DNA of 44,872 nucleotides from a virus, in IMG/VR virus record IMGVR_UViG_3300045996_001246, positions 1 through 44,872 of that record; one strand, given 5' to 3'. The notes below the pieces were generated by a model. The model had not been told where the DNA came from and searched no databases. It saw nothing but the letters and a program-made list of their open reading frames with translations. Numbering within the stretch: the first letter of the stretch is position 1; each line of letters begins with the position of its first letter. This document shows positions 8,102 through 15,359 of this stretch, one piece after another. The translations under genes and the position numbers were made by a program.

Positions 8102-8337
8102 TGGCAGTTCTGGTCGGATACGTCGTAGGTCTTGAGGTCGTGGGCATGCTTTCGGCCCCTAAGATCGATGAGATGTTGATTGAGGACGGGGCTCGTTGGC
8201 ATGGGGGGAAGGGATCTGCCCTGACCGTCTATGGGCTGGATAGGTTTCAGAATGCTTCTGTCGAGCTTGCAATCTTCAAGGAATGGGTGTATGCTAGGAA
8301 GGTAGACCCAGACACTAATAGTTCAGGAGAGAAATGA
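8101..8337 (+). CDS. Hypothetical protein, 78 aa
   Basis: This gene starts on the last base of the recA stop codon (TAATG) and ends in an ATGA overlap with the next gene. The product begins with a hydrophobic stretch (VLVGYVVGLEVVGML) that could be a buried strand pair, then becomes mixed and charged with a helix near residues 50-65. I see no motif. Placement implies co-translation with recA. Confidence 0.6.
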   Translation: MAVLVGYVVGLEVVGMLSAPKIDEMLIEDGARWHGGKGSALTVYGLDRFQNASVELAIFKEWVYARKVDPDTNSSGEK

Positions 8338-9458
8338 CACAGACCGTTACCCCAGAAGCCGTCCGCGAAGCTGGCAACCTCATCACGGTTGACCAGGCCA
8401 TGGATATCCTTCGCACTACCGAGCCCATGAGCACGGTTGACTTCCGCCTCGACGGATCCGATCGTGTGAAGTTCACGATCCCGAACGAGTGGAACGAGAA
8501 CATCGCCGAGGTCCCTGACGGTGAGGTAACTTCCTGTCGGGTCGATATCAATGGGGTTGAGGCTCCCCTCACTAAGGAAGCCGTGATGACCTTGGCCTCG
8601 TTCATCGGTCTTCAGCAGTCCTACGTCAAGCGCACCCCAGGATCCCTCATCGAGCCTCATTTCGATTACTGGGTAGCCAATCAGGGCGTAGCCCAGACCG
8701 ATTCTCTCAAGCTCGTCCGCAAGGATGATACCGGCGTTGCCTTCGTCAAGGGCTCCCGTTCGGTCTTCCCGAATATCCCTGTCGTGGAGAAGATCTTGGA
8801 AACCGCTCGGGAGCGTTTCCAGACCGATGAGATCCTTGTGGACTACAAGCTGGCCCACTCCCTGAAGCGTACCGCACTTCGCCTGATCGTCCCTTCGGTC
8901 ACCCGCACCATTGAGACCCGCAAGGGTCAGGGCCGTGAGGATTGGAGTCTGGGTATCCAGCTCACCAACTCTCTCCAGGCCGCAGACGATACCCGCCTCA
9001 ACGTATCGGGGTACCTTTTCAATTGGTGGTGCACCAATGGATCTATTAGCACACACGCCACCTCCGGCAACTACAATCGCCGTGTTCAGGGTCAGGACTT
9101 CGATGAGGTTCTGGCATGGGTCGGACAATCTACAGAGACCATCTTCCAGGATCTGACCCTCGACCTCAATGACATCGAGGAGCTGACCCGGGTCGAGCTG
9201 ACCGGCGAGGTTAACGATGTCGTGCAGGACGTGTTCCGTCAGTTCAATGTCCCAGTCCCTGCCCGTGACTCGATCATGGCAGCACTCGTGGATGGCGATG
9301 ACCTGACCGGGTATGGCCTCATGCAGGCCATCACCCAGGCCGCTAACAACCCGGCTCTGACCGACCAGGTTCGTGAGTCCACCATGAGGATTGGTGGGGC
9401 GGTACCTGGCGTCCTGTCGGATCGTTGCCCTAACTGCCACCGTCTCCACGTCAACTGA
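8334..9458 (+). CDS. DUF932-like phage protein of unknown function, 374 aa
   Basis: The protein is 374 residues with no membrane segment. The central part (residues ~140-260) contains repeated beta-strand/helix patterns and the sequence WWCTNGSIS near 235, which resembles the 'R.vCtNG' signature of DUF932-type phage/plasmid proteins. The C terminus has a zinc-knuckle-like CPNCHRLH. DUF932 proteins occur near recombination and single-strand DNA genes in phages, but their biochemical role is not settled. Here it follows recA directly, so a recombination or replication accessory role is plausible. Codon choice is strongly biased to C-ending codons, like recA, suggesting high expression. The family link is tentative. 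Confidence 0.5.
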   Translation: MTQTVTPEAVREAGNLITVDQAMDILRTTEPMSTVDFRLDGSDRVKFTIPNEWNENIAEVPDGEVTSCRVDINGVEAPLTKEAVMTLASFIGLQQSYVKRTPGSLIEPHFDYWVANQGVAQTDSLKLVRKDDTGVAFVKGSRSVFPNIPVVEKILETARERFQTDEILVDYKLAHSLKRTALRLIVPSVTRTIETRKGQGREDWSLGIQLTNSLQAADDTRLNVSGYLFNWWCTNGSISTHATSGNYNRRVQGQDFDEVLAWVGQSTETIFQDLTLDLNDIEELTRVELTGEVNDVVQDVFRQFNVPVPARDSIMAALVDGDDLTGYGLMQAITQAANNPALTDQVRESTMRIGGAVPGVLSDRCPNCHRLHVN

Positions 9459-9468
9459 GAGCCTTCCT

Positions 9469-9702
9469 ATGTCCGATCGATCAATTCTTCTTTTCCACGG
9501 TAAAATCCGTGAGGTTCTTGGTCTAGCCGAGGATGTGGAGGTGATTGGGGTCGAGTCGTCCAATGACCCCCTAGTTATCAAGGTCTTCGTTCGTTCGGAT
9601 AGATTTAGCGACGATGAGGACTATGGATACTCCAATTGGCCCCTCGGTGAGCGAATTATCACCTCCCTGGAGAGTGCTCAGGAAAGAGAAATAGAGACAT
9701 GA
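9469..9702 (+). CDS. Hypothetical protein, 77 aa
   Basis: The start is ATG 9469, 10 bases after the preceding stop. The in-frame extension upstream would overlap the coding end of the DUF932-like gene and is rejected. The product has alternating short strands followed by an acidic patch (SDDEDYG) and a C-terminal helix. It has no recognised motif and ends in an ATGA overlap with the next tiny gene. Confidence 0.6.
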   Translation: MSDRSILLFHGKIREVLGLAEDVEVIGVESSNDPLVIKVFVRSDRFSDDEDYGYSNWPLGERIITSLESAQEREIET

Positions 9703-9803
9703 AGCTATTAGCCCTGGCCGCTGCATTTGCCATCGGAATCTACATCGGCCAACGAGTCCCGGCACCTATGCCTCCTCCAGGCTGGAAGCTCCGCATTGGC
9801 TGA
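9699..9803 (+). CDS. Small membrane or signal-peptide-like protein, 34 aa
   Basis: ATG 9699 overlaps the preceding stop and follows GGAAAGAG. The product starts MKLLALAAAFAIGIYIG, a classic hydrophobic N-terminal helix, then a proline-rich segment (VPAPMPPPG) and a short basic end. It could be a tiny membrane protein. Its reading frame overlaps the probable TTG start of the SWIM-type gene downstream. Confidence 0.5.
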   Translation: MKLLALAAAFAIGIYIGQRVPAPMPPPGWKLRIG

Positions 9804-10089
9804 GAACCTTGAGCTCAAGGCCCATCGTTACCTGACCGAGGGCCGGGTAACAGCGGTGTTCGTTGATCATAACCGAGGAAGCTTTAATGTCCGGGGTTCG
9901 GATGATTTACCCTACACCATTAGCTTCTCGGGAGACTGGACCTGTGACTGTCCCGCCCGCGTGCCTGTGTGCGCACACATTCTAGCATGCCAGCAAATCA
10001 CCCATTTCAATACTGATCTGTCACTCTATCGGCCTGTTGATGATGATCTCACGGCCGAACTCAAAGCTGTACTGCACGCCGATACTTGA
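9796..10089 (+). CDS. SWIM-type zinc-finger protein
   Basis: From TTG 9796 (GGAAG 8 bases upstream) the product is 97 residues. It contains the SWIM zinc-finger signature CDCPARVPVCAH near residues 55-66 (C-x-C-x7-C-x-H), after strands YTISFSGDW that normally precede the finger. SWIM domains bind DNA or proteins and are found in DNA repair and transposition proteins. The start is uncertain: an upstream ATG at 9727 is in frame but would overlap the small membrane gene extensively. The stop codon immediately follows a CGATACT motif. Confidence 0.65.
   Translation: MAENLELKAHRYLTEGRVTAVFVDHNRGSFNVRGSDDLPYTISFSGDWTCDCPARVPVCAHILACQQITHFNTDLSLYRPVDDDLTAELKAVLHADT
10080..10086 (+). promoter_or_regulatory. 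CGATACT motif, candidate -10 element
   Basis: First of a recurring motif (others listed separately). It overlaps the last codons of the SWIM gene and lies 49 bases before the ATG at 10135. No matching -35 box is evident. Predicted transcription start is near 10093, just before a 6-bp hairpin. Confidence 0.5.
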
Positions 10090-10095
10090 TAGGAC

Positions 10096-10111
10096 GGGGG
10101 AGATATCCCCC
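10096..10111 (+). other. Hairpin in the leader of the 10135 gene
   Basis: GGGGGA (10096-10101) pairs perfectly with TCCCCC (10106-10111) around a GATA loop. It lies 10 bases after the CGATACT motif and is not followed by a U-tract, so it is more likely an mRNA 5'-end structure or operator dyad than a terminator. Confidence 0.55.
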
Positions 10112-10134
10112 ACCTAATCTCAAGGAGGCACTCT

Positions 10135-10326
10135 ATGGCTGAAAGAACCGCCAAGCAGGCCGAGGAGGAGACCGTTGCCGGTGATCCTCGCCCAACGAAG
10201 CAGCAGCTTGATCAGTATGCGAAGGACCAGGAAGAGATTGCCAAGAACCCTAACGCGGTTCATGCTCGTGAGGCCAAGGACTTCATGGGTGGCGAGGGCG
10301 GCGAAGCCCCCAAGCCCGCCGAGTAA
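10135..10326 (+). CDS. Small charged hypothetical protein, 63 aa
   Basis: An excellent ribosome site (AAGGAGG) precedes ATG 10135. The product is hydrophilic, helical and rich in Glu, Lys, Ala and Gln, with a glycine/proline tail. It has its own candidate promoter upstream (10080) and a strong terminator downstream (10364-10414), so it may be transcribed as a single-gene unit at high level. I do not recognise the family; it is similar in style to the acidic Ala/Glu protein at 34524. Confidence 0.7.
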   Translation: MAERTAKQAEEETVAGDPRPTKQQLDQYAKDQEEIAKNPNAVHAREAKDFMGGEGGEAPKPAE

Positions 10327-10363
10327 TTCTTTCCTTCCAACTTCGTAACGGAGGTCTCCACAT

Positions 10364-10414
10364 CTCACGCCCCTCTCCCCTCTGCGCGGGAGAGGGGTAG
10401 TGGAGCGTTTTTTT
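10364..10414 (+). terminator. Rho-independent terminator
   Basis: CCCCTCTCCC (10370-10379) pairs perfectly with GGGAGAGGGG (10388-10397) around an 8-base loop. The stem can be extended downward with CTCAC against GTGGAG (bulges), bringing its base to about 10105. A run of seven T follows at 10408-10414. It separates the small 10135 gene from the tail-fibre block. The rest of the 106-base gap (10327-10432) holds nothing else I can identify. Confidence 0.85.
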
Positions 10415-10432
10415 ATCTAGAGGGGTGAACCT

Positions 10433-10909
10433 GTGACCGTCGCACCGACCGACGCAACGCCTTTCTTTCCACCCCTGCCCAACGTAAGCACCCGTATTAT
10501 CTGGGATCGTTGGATTGATACGAACGGCAACGCCATCGCTCCGCCCACCATCACCTATGTGGGCGGACCTTACACGAATACGACCTACCAGACCACGATC
10601 TGGCCTGCCGATGCAAAGTCTGCCAGCGTGCCGGTGACCGTGGATGACACCAACGTCGGAGTATGGTACGCCGAGGTGCTGGTGGCTGATGATCCAGATC
10701 TGACTGGCGAGGTCGTGATCAAGATTTCTTCTCCGAAGATCTCTGGCGGAAGCATTCAGATCCAGGTGCCTTACGGCGTCCCACCTCTGCACCTAGGAGA
10801 TGCCCTGGTCGTTGCAGGGCCTGCTCAGGGACCATTCCAGTATGCGGGCGAAAACATCGCCTTGGATGTGGACGGAGTGCCATACTTCATCCCGAATACG
10901 GGTGGGTGA
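10433..10909 (+). CDS. Probable minor structural protein of the fibre block, 158 aa
   Basis: GTG 10433 follows GAGGGGTG. The 158-residue product is beta-rich, with many Pro, Thr, Val and Gly residues and an immunoglobulin-like layout in residues 20-105 (strands such as RIIWDRWID, TYQTTIW and VWYAEVLV). A second part begins near residue 118. It has no cysteine and no catalytic signature. It precedes the large tail fibre gene by three bases, so a baseplate or fibre-connecting role is likely from context, without direct family evidence. Confidence 0.5.
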   Translation: MTVAPTDATPFFPPLPNVSTRIIWDRWIDTNGNAIAPPTITYVGGPYTNTTYQTTIWPADAKSASVPVTVDDTNVGVWYAEVLVADDPDLTGEVVIKISSPKISGGSIQIQVPYGVPPLHLGDALVVAGPAQGPFQYAGENIALDVDGVPYFIPNTGG

Positions 10910-10912
10910 GAC

Positions 10913-13432
10913 ATGGTTGCCCCAGCAAACCGGCGTCTCATCACAGAGGCGCGCATCTTCGACTCCGAAGGCTACTTCAAGATCGACCTTATCCCAGAGG
11001 CGGTTGGAGGAGGTGGTGGAGGTCTCACCACCGATCAGGTCCAGGACCTCATCGCCGATGCAGTGCTCGATCCTGTCGGCCTATTGATCACCCCACACCC
11101 TGAGGGTGATTCTATCACCATCTATGATGGGGGAACCAGCGGCGGTACTGGCGGAGGACTTTCCACCGAAGAGGTGAGAGATCTCATTGGTGCGGTGCTT
11201 GTCGCTGGATCCGGAATTACCCTGGCCGTAAATGACTCTGCCAACACGGTAACCATCTCCGCTCCGAGCGCGGGAATTGATGCTGAAGCCGTCCGAGACA
11301 TTATCGCCCAGACTCTTGTGGCGTCCAGCAACATCAGTATCACCGTGAATGATGCTGGAGACACCATCGCTATCGCTTCAACGGGAGGGAGTGGCGGCAG
11401 CGGCGGCACCATCGCCATTGCCGAGGACCCTTCCGATGCTGGAACCTATATCTATGGCAGCAGTGCAATCACAGATGAATTGATCCGAGACACCGTAGCC
11501 ACCGCCCTGGTTCCCGGCTCGGGTGTGACCATCGTAGTCAATGATGCTTCAGACACAATTACTATCAACGCCACCGGAACCACCGATCCGGAGGTTGTCC
11601 GGGACACGATGGCCACCGCTCTCGTCGCTGGGACCAATGTTACGATCACCCCGAGCGATGCCGGAGATACGATCACTATTTCGGCCACCGGAGGCGGTGG
11701 AGCTACTAACGCAAGCCCGACGATGGTCTACGTCGATCCTACGACAGGATCGGATGCCAGCCCGGGAACCCGTGGAGGTTCTTGGGATTTGGCCTTCGCG
11801 ACGATCCAGGCTGCGGTGGACAACTCCCAGGCTGGAGCTAGGATTATTTTGGCTCCGACTTCTCATGATGTAGGTTCGGGAATCGTGATCGATCGCGCAG
11901 AGCTTCAGAGTATTGAGGGCGCGGTCCCATTGTATGCACGTCAGCATGCCAGCGGAACGGCTAAGCAGGCTAGGCTATATTCTAGCGCGAGCACAAAGCC
12001 GAGTTCCTTCATTCGCATCCCTGCCGGTACGGGCAATGCCTATGGTTGGACGATTAAGCATGTTTACATGGATCTCGATACGCTCGCCAATGCGGGGGCC
12101 GCTATTGAAACTCATGCCGTAAACATGGTTTTGATTGACGATGTTCGAGGACGGGCCCTCGCTCCCAACATTGATGAGCCCAACACTAGAAGCTTGATCT
12201 TCGCCGACCGATCGGGAGGAGACGATTCGTCCTGGTGGACCGTCCGAAATTGCGGCACCCAGGGGGCGAAGACCGGAGAAATCTGGGGTAATTATCTTCA
12301 GTTCCCTGGAACCTTTGCCGGAGGTAATAACTCGACCAAGCCTGCGGGACCAGCCCTCCATATTGTCGAAGGTACTCAACCAAACCTAAACGGCTATGAT
12401 AGTGAGGGTTGGGAGACCGGAGTTAAGCTGACCGGAGTTCGGGGATCTATGAACCTCGGACACACTGGAGAATCCCTGGATACAATTCTTCATCTGAAGA
12501 ATTGCTATGACTGCATTGTGATTGTTAACTCCACTGCAGGCTCCGGTCAGTCTCGGGTCAAGGATGAGAATGGGCTGCGGAACACTTTCATCACTAATCT
12601 CCCGATCGAGAGAATTAGTACTCCCGGAGACGTTGGCCCCGGAGGCTCGACTCATACTCATCCTGTGCACAGTTTCCAGATTAGCACTCGTGGAACTTCT
12701 CCGAGCCAGCTTGCTCCAGGATATATCGGCCCCATTTTTGGAAATAACTCATCATTCCCGGACAGCGCGCCAGAATTGCTGCCGGAGGTAAACAATGAGA
12801 TCTGCGTTGCAGTAGGCATTAACTTCGAGTATTGGACTGGATCGGCGTGGACTTCATGGTCTCCGACCGGAGCTAACAATGTCTATCTCAATGACCAGAG
12901 CTCGATCACGATTGATGAAACCCACAAGCGTTTCCGTATTCGTACAGCCAGCTCAGCCTCCAACCTGATCTCTGGTCTCGTCTATGTTCGCTTGACGCAG
13001 AGCGTGGGAACCAATGGGACGATCGCGGTCAGGGCTCTGGATACCAGCTTCGCTACCCTTGAGGAATTGAAGACCCCGTACGTCCCAGGAATGCAGGAGA
13101 ACGTCGGAGTTTCTCAGACCCGAGGAATCTTTGCTACCCTGCCTTTGTCAGCCGGGGATTATCTGGAGATTGAATTCGACCTGGGGTTGGGTTCCGGAAA
13201 TACTGCCACCCTCCGAAGGGTCGCCTTGTTTAGCCCTGGTGGAGAAATGCCTTCCGGTTCAGGATTTGGTGGTCGCCATCTTCGAGGGCGTGCAACCCCG
13301 GAGGGTAATGTGATCGGTACCCGTGGTGACATGTACCAATACATCAGCACCTCCGATAACGTGTCCGGTCTTTACATCAAGGTCAGTGGAAGCAATACTA
13401 ACGTCGGCTGGCAGAAAGTGCAGACGGCATAA
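10913..13432 (+). CDS. Tail fibre/spike with repeat shaft and beta-helix-like domain, 839 aa
   Basis: The 839-residue protein begins with a short anchor (residues ~1-30), then a shaft of five ~37-residue repeats of the type VRDxxxxxLVxGSNVTIxxNDAxDTITI separated by Gly/Ser-rich linkers. Near residue 270 a DPTTGSDASPGT segment opens a pectin-lyase-like beta-helix region (WDLAFATIQAAVDNS, then RIILAP), the usual fold of depolymerising or receptor-binding tailspikes. The C-terminal part (from about 560) includes a WTGSAWTSWSP stretch and a final beta-rich domain ending in VGWQKVQTA. No catalytic residues can be named. It would act outside the cell, at host adsorption. The next gene overlaps it by one base. 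Confidence 0.75.
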   Translation: MVAPANRRLITEARIFDSEGYFKIDLIPEAVGGGGGGLTTDQVQDLIADAVLDPVGLLITPHPEGDSITIYDGGTSGGTGGGLSTEEVRDLIGAVLVAGSGITLAVNDSANTVTISAPSAGIDAEAVRDIIAQTLVASSNISITVNDAGDTIAIASTGGSGGSGGTIAIAEDPSDAGTYIYGSSAITDELIRDTVATALVPGSGVTIVVNDASDTITINATGTTDPEVVRDTMATALVAGTNVTITPSDAGDTITISATGGGGATNASPTMVYVDPTTGSDASPGTRGGSWDLAFATIQAAVDNSQAGARIILAPTSHDVGSGIVIDRAELQSIEGAVPLYARQHASGTAKQARLYSSASTKPSSFIRIPAGTGNAYGWTIKHVYMDLDTLANAGAAIETHAVNMVLIDDVRGRALAPNIDEPNTRSLIFADRSGGDDSSWWTVRNCGTQGAKTGEIWGNYLQFPGTFAGGNNSTKPAGPALHIVEGTQPNLNGYDSEGWETGVKLTGVRGSMNLGHTGESLDTILHLKNCYDCIVIVNSTAGSGQSRVKDENGLRNTFITNLPIERISTPGDVGPGGSTHTHPVHSFQISTRGTSPSQLAPGYIGPIFGNNSSFPDSAPELLPEVNNEICVAVGINFEYWTGSAWTSWSPTGANNVYLNDQSSITIDETHKRFRIRTASSASNLISGLVYVRLTQSVGTNGTIAVRALDTSFATLEELKTPYVPGMQENVGVSQTRGIFATLPLSAGDYLEIEFDLGLGSGNTATLRRVALFSPGGEMPSGSGFGGRHLRGRATPEGNVIGTRGDMYQYISTSDNVSGLYIKVSGSNTNVGWQKVQTA
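11020..11700 (+). repeat. Five tandem ~37-residue coding repeats in the fibre shaft
   Basis: Units begin near residues 37, 80, 124, 184 and 222 of the fibre, each with a helix (V/IRDxI/TxxxLV) followed by strands ending in DTITI-like sequence. Linkers are Gly/Ser/Thr-rich. A sixth copy opens the shaft of the next gene (13432) and a worn seventh lies in the 13895 gene. Boundaries are approximate. Confidence 0.7.
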
Positions 13433-13887
13433 TGGTTACTTATAAGCCCGTTGGCATTGACGAGAACTCTGAGTTTCCTTCTCGCGTTGAAACACGCCTT
13501 GCTGAAAAGATTCGAGACACTATGGCTTCGGCCTTGGTGGCTGGCTCAAACGTGTCTATCACAATCAACGACCCGTCAGACACAATCACAATCAACTCTT
13601 CTGGTGGTGGAGGAGGGTCCGGAGGAGCTGGGTCAGCCACCGAAGACCTATCTGACCCTGGATTTTATGTGGGAGCCAGTTCGGCCGATGTGGAAGATCC
13701 CGCCGACCCAGGTACCTTCATCTCGGGCACGGGGCTGGTAACGAATGTGACTTCACTGCCTACGGCCTCTGTTTCTCTTCGCGGAGCCTTGAGGCTATTG
13801 CAGGGTGCCACTGGAGTGGCCGATTCTTTGCACGTATGCATGAAGAACTCATCGAACGCCTACGTTTGGGTACAGATTAAGCCATAG
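13432..13887 (+). CDS. Short tail fibre-type protein with shared N-terminal anchor, 151 aa
   Basis: The first 25 residues contain YKPVGIDENSEFPSRVETRL, nearly the same as the N termini of the proteins at 13895 and 15360. Then comes one shaft repeat (IRDTMASALVAGSNVSITIN and following strands), a glycine-rich linker and a small C-terminal beta domain ending in AYVWVQIKP. This is a short fibre or adaptor. The start overlaps the previous stop (TAATG). Confidence 0.6.
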   Translation: MVTYKPVGIDENSEFPSRVETRLAEKIRDTMASALVAGSNVSITINDPSDTITINSSGGGGGSGGAGSATEDLSDPGFYVGASSADVEDPADPGTFISGTGLVTNVTSLPTASVSLRGALRLLQGATGVADSLHVCMKNSSNAYVWVQIKP

Positions 13888-13894
13888 GAGAATT

Positions 13895-14380
13895 ATGCCA
13901 ACATACAAGCAGGTCGGCATAGACGAGAACTCACTGTTCCCGCCTAGGGTTGAAACGCGCCTGGCTGAGCTTATCGAGGATAAAATCGGAACCAAAATCA
14001 TTGCGGGTTCGAATGTCACCAAGTCCTACAATGACACTACCGGAGAGACTACCCTTTCCAGCAGTTCCGGCAGCGATGTGGTGACAAATACTCGTACTGC
14101 GTCCTACACTCTAGTTCTCTCTGATTCGGGAAAGCTTGTGGAGATGAACGTGTCCGGCGCTAATACCCTGACTGTTCCTCCTAATTCTTCAGTGGCTTTT
14201 CCTACGGGAACAACAATCGGAATTCGGCAGTATGGTGCCGGAACGACCACGATTGTGGCAGGCTCGGGTGTAACCATTCGATCTCGCGGGTCTCTTCTCG
14301 CATTGGCTGGCAGATACACTGAGGCTGTTCTCACCAAGAGAGCTACCGATGAATGGGTCTTGGTAGGGGATCTGGCGTGA
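13895..14380 (+). CDS. Short tail fibre-type protein with shared N-terminal anchor, 161 aa
   Basis: It begins MPTYKQVGIDENSLFPPRVE, the shared anchor, followed by a degenerate shaft repeat (AGSNVTKSYND). The C-terminal ~90 residues form a repetitive beta domain (strands SGKLVEMNV, GTTIGIRQYG, VTIRSRGSL and the end DEWVLVGDLA) of the type found at tips of phage fibres and in the head-region protein at 30442. GGAGAATT precedes the ATG. The protein is a probable virion component for host contact. The next gene overlaps it by GTGA. Confidence 0.6.
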   Translation: MPTYKQVGIDENSLFPPRVETRLAELIEDKIGTKIIAGSNVTKSYNDTTGETTLSSSSGSDVVTNTRTASYTLVLSDSGKLVEMNVSGANTLTVPPNSSVAFPTGTTIGIRQYGAGTTTIVAGSGVTIRSRGSLLALAGRYTEAVLTKRATDEWVLVGDLA

Positions 14381-15318
14381 CTGCGTTATCTCGTCGTGGA
14401 GCTGTCTCGACCTCCAGAAGGAGAGGGTCGGTCGTCATGACCGACAGCTTTACAGGCACGAATGGTCAAATCCTGACGAGTTCTGACTACAATAATTTTG
14501 ATGGGGGGATCGAGACTCTCACTGAGCACACTATTGACCCTTCTAACCCTTCTCCGAATTGGTGTATGACTCTGGGAGAGCTTCAGGTCCAGAACAACCA
14601 GGGGTGGACTGGGCGAGCCAAGGATCTTGGGAAGGCTTCTCACTTCAGGTTAAGGTCTCTTACCCAGAAGGCGCTAAACTTTGATATTGATTTCGACTAT
14701 AAGGTCGCCTCGTGGGCGTCCGGAACCTATGGAACTAATGCAACCGCCGATGGCACTGCTGTTTGGGGCAGGTACATCACTCAATGGGGGGCGCTGTACG
14801 AGGTCTATATCGATAAGTACGATAATAAGGTATCGTGCAAGCGAAAGGTCCCGGCCATCGGCTATACTGGTTCTGCCAGTGTCAATAATGAAGGCGTTTA
14901 TTATACCCTGTGGTCAGATGCCCAATGCCCCGTGATCGGGGCAGGGACCCTCCAGGGAACTTACACTTCGGTCGGTTCCACCAATCTTGTTCGGGACGCG
15001 ACTGATGGTACTGGAGCTTCTGGGACCTCCTACCACTTCAAGGTTACCTTCCGAACCATTGCCACCAATCAGGTTCAGGCTCAGCTCTTCCGTAATGGCG
15101 TTTTGGTTTGGTCGTGCACCGATAACAACAATGATTGCACCAACGATGCAACGGGCGTCTCCCTTGCGAATGAGCTAGCCAATAATCGGTACAACACGAG
15201 CGATTCTCGATGGGACCCGAACACCATGGCGAAGCCCATCCAGACGACCGGACACTTTGGTTTCAGGTGCGTTAACTCTCAGGCCTTCTTCGACAATGTG
15301 TCGGTCGTCTCCTACTGA
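14377..15318 (+). CDS. Lectin-fold-like virion protein, 313 aa
   Basis: GTG 14377 overlaps the preceding stop, giving 313 residues. An internal ATG at 14437 is an alternative that removes a basic 20-residue leader. From there DSFTGTNGQIL opens a domain whose layout matches concanavalin A-like lectin/glucanase folds, closing with FGFRCVNSQAFFDNVSV, the typical 'GF+...fDNv.v' ending. Several Trp, Tyr and Cys residues occur in between. Such domains bind sugars on the host surface. No hydrolase residues can be assigned. It lies between two fibre genes sharing the anchor, but itself lacks that anchor. Confidence 0.55.
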   Translation: MTALSRRGAVSTSRRRGSVVMTDSFTGTNGQILTSSDYNNFDGGIETLTEHTIDPSNPSPNWCMTLGELQVQNNQGWTGRAKDLGKASHFRLRSLTQKALNFDIDFDYKVASWASGTYGTNATADGTAVWGRYITQWGALYEVYIDKYDNKVSCKRKVPAIGYTGSASVNNEGVYYTLWSDAQCPVIGAGTLQGTYTSVGSTNLVRDATDGTGASGTSYHFKVTFRTIATNQVQAQLFRNGVLVWSCTDNNNDCTNDATGVSLANELANNRYNTSDSRWDPNTMAKPIQTTGHFGFRCVNSQAFFDNVSVVSY

Positions 15319-15326
15319 GACCGATC

Positions 15327-15333
15327 CGATACT
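15327..15333 (+). promoter_or_regulatory. CGATACT motif, candidate -10 element
   Basis: This copy is intergenic, 9 bases after the stop of the 14377 gene and 27 bases before the ATG at 15360, where AGGCGAGGGAG supplies a ribosome site. Confidence 0.5.
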
Positions 15334-15359
15334 AACAAGACAAGGCGAGGGAGCATAGG

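Noticed and set aside
8247-9581. Long open frame of 444 codons on the minus strand
   Set aside because: It lies opposite the DUF932-like gene, has no ribosome site or recognisable domain, and is explained by the strong third-position C bias of the + strand gene.
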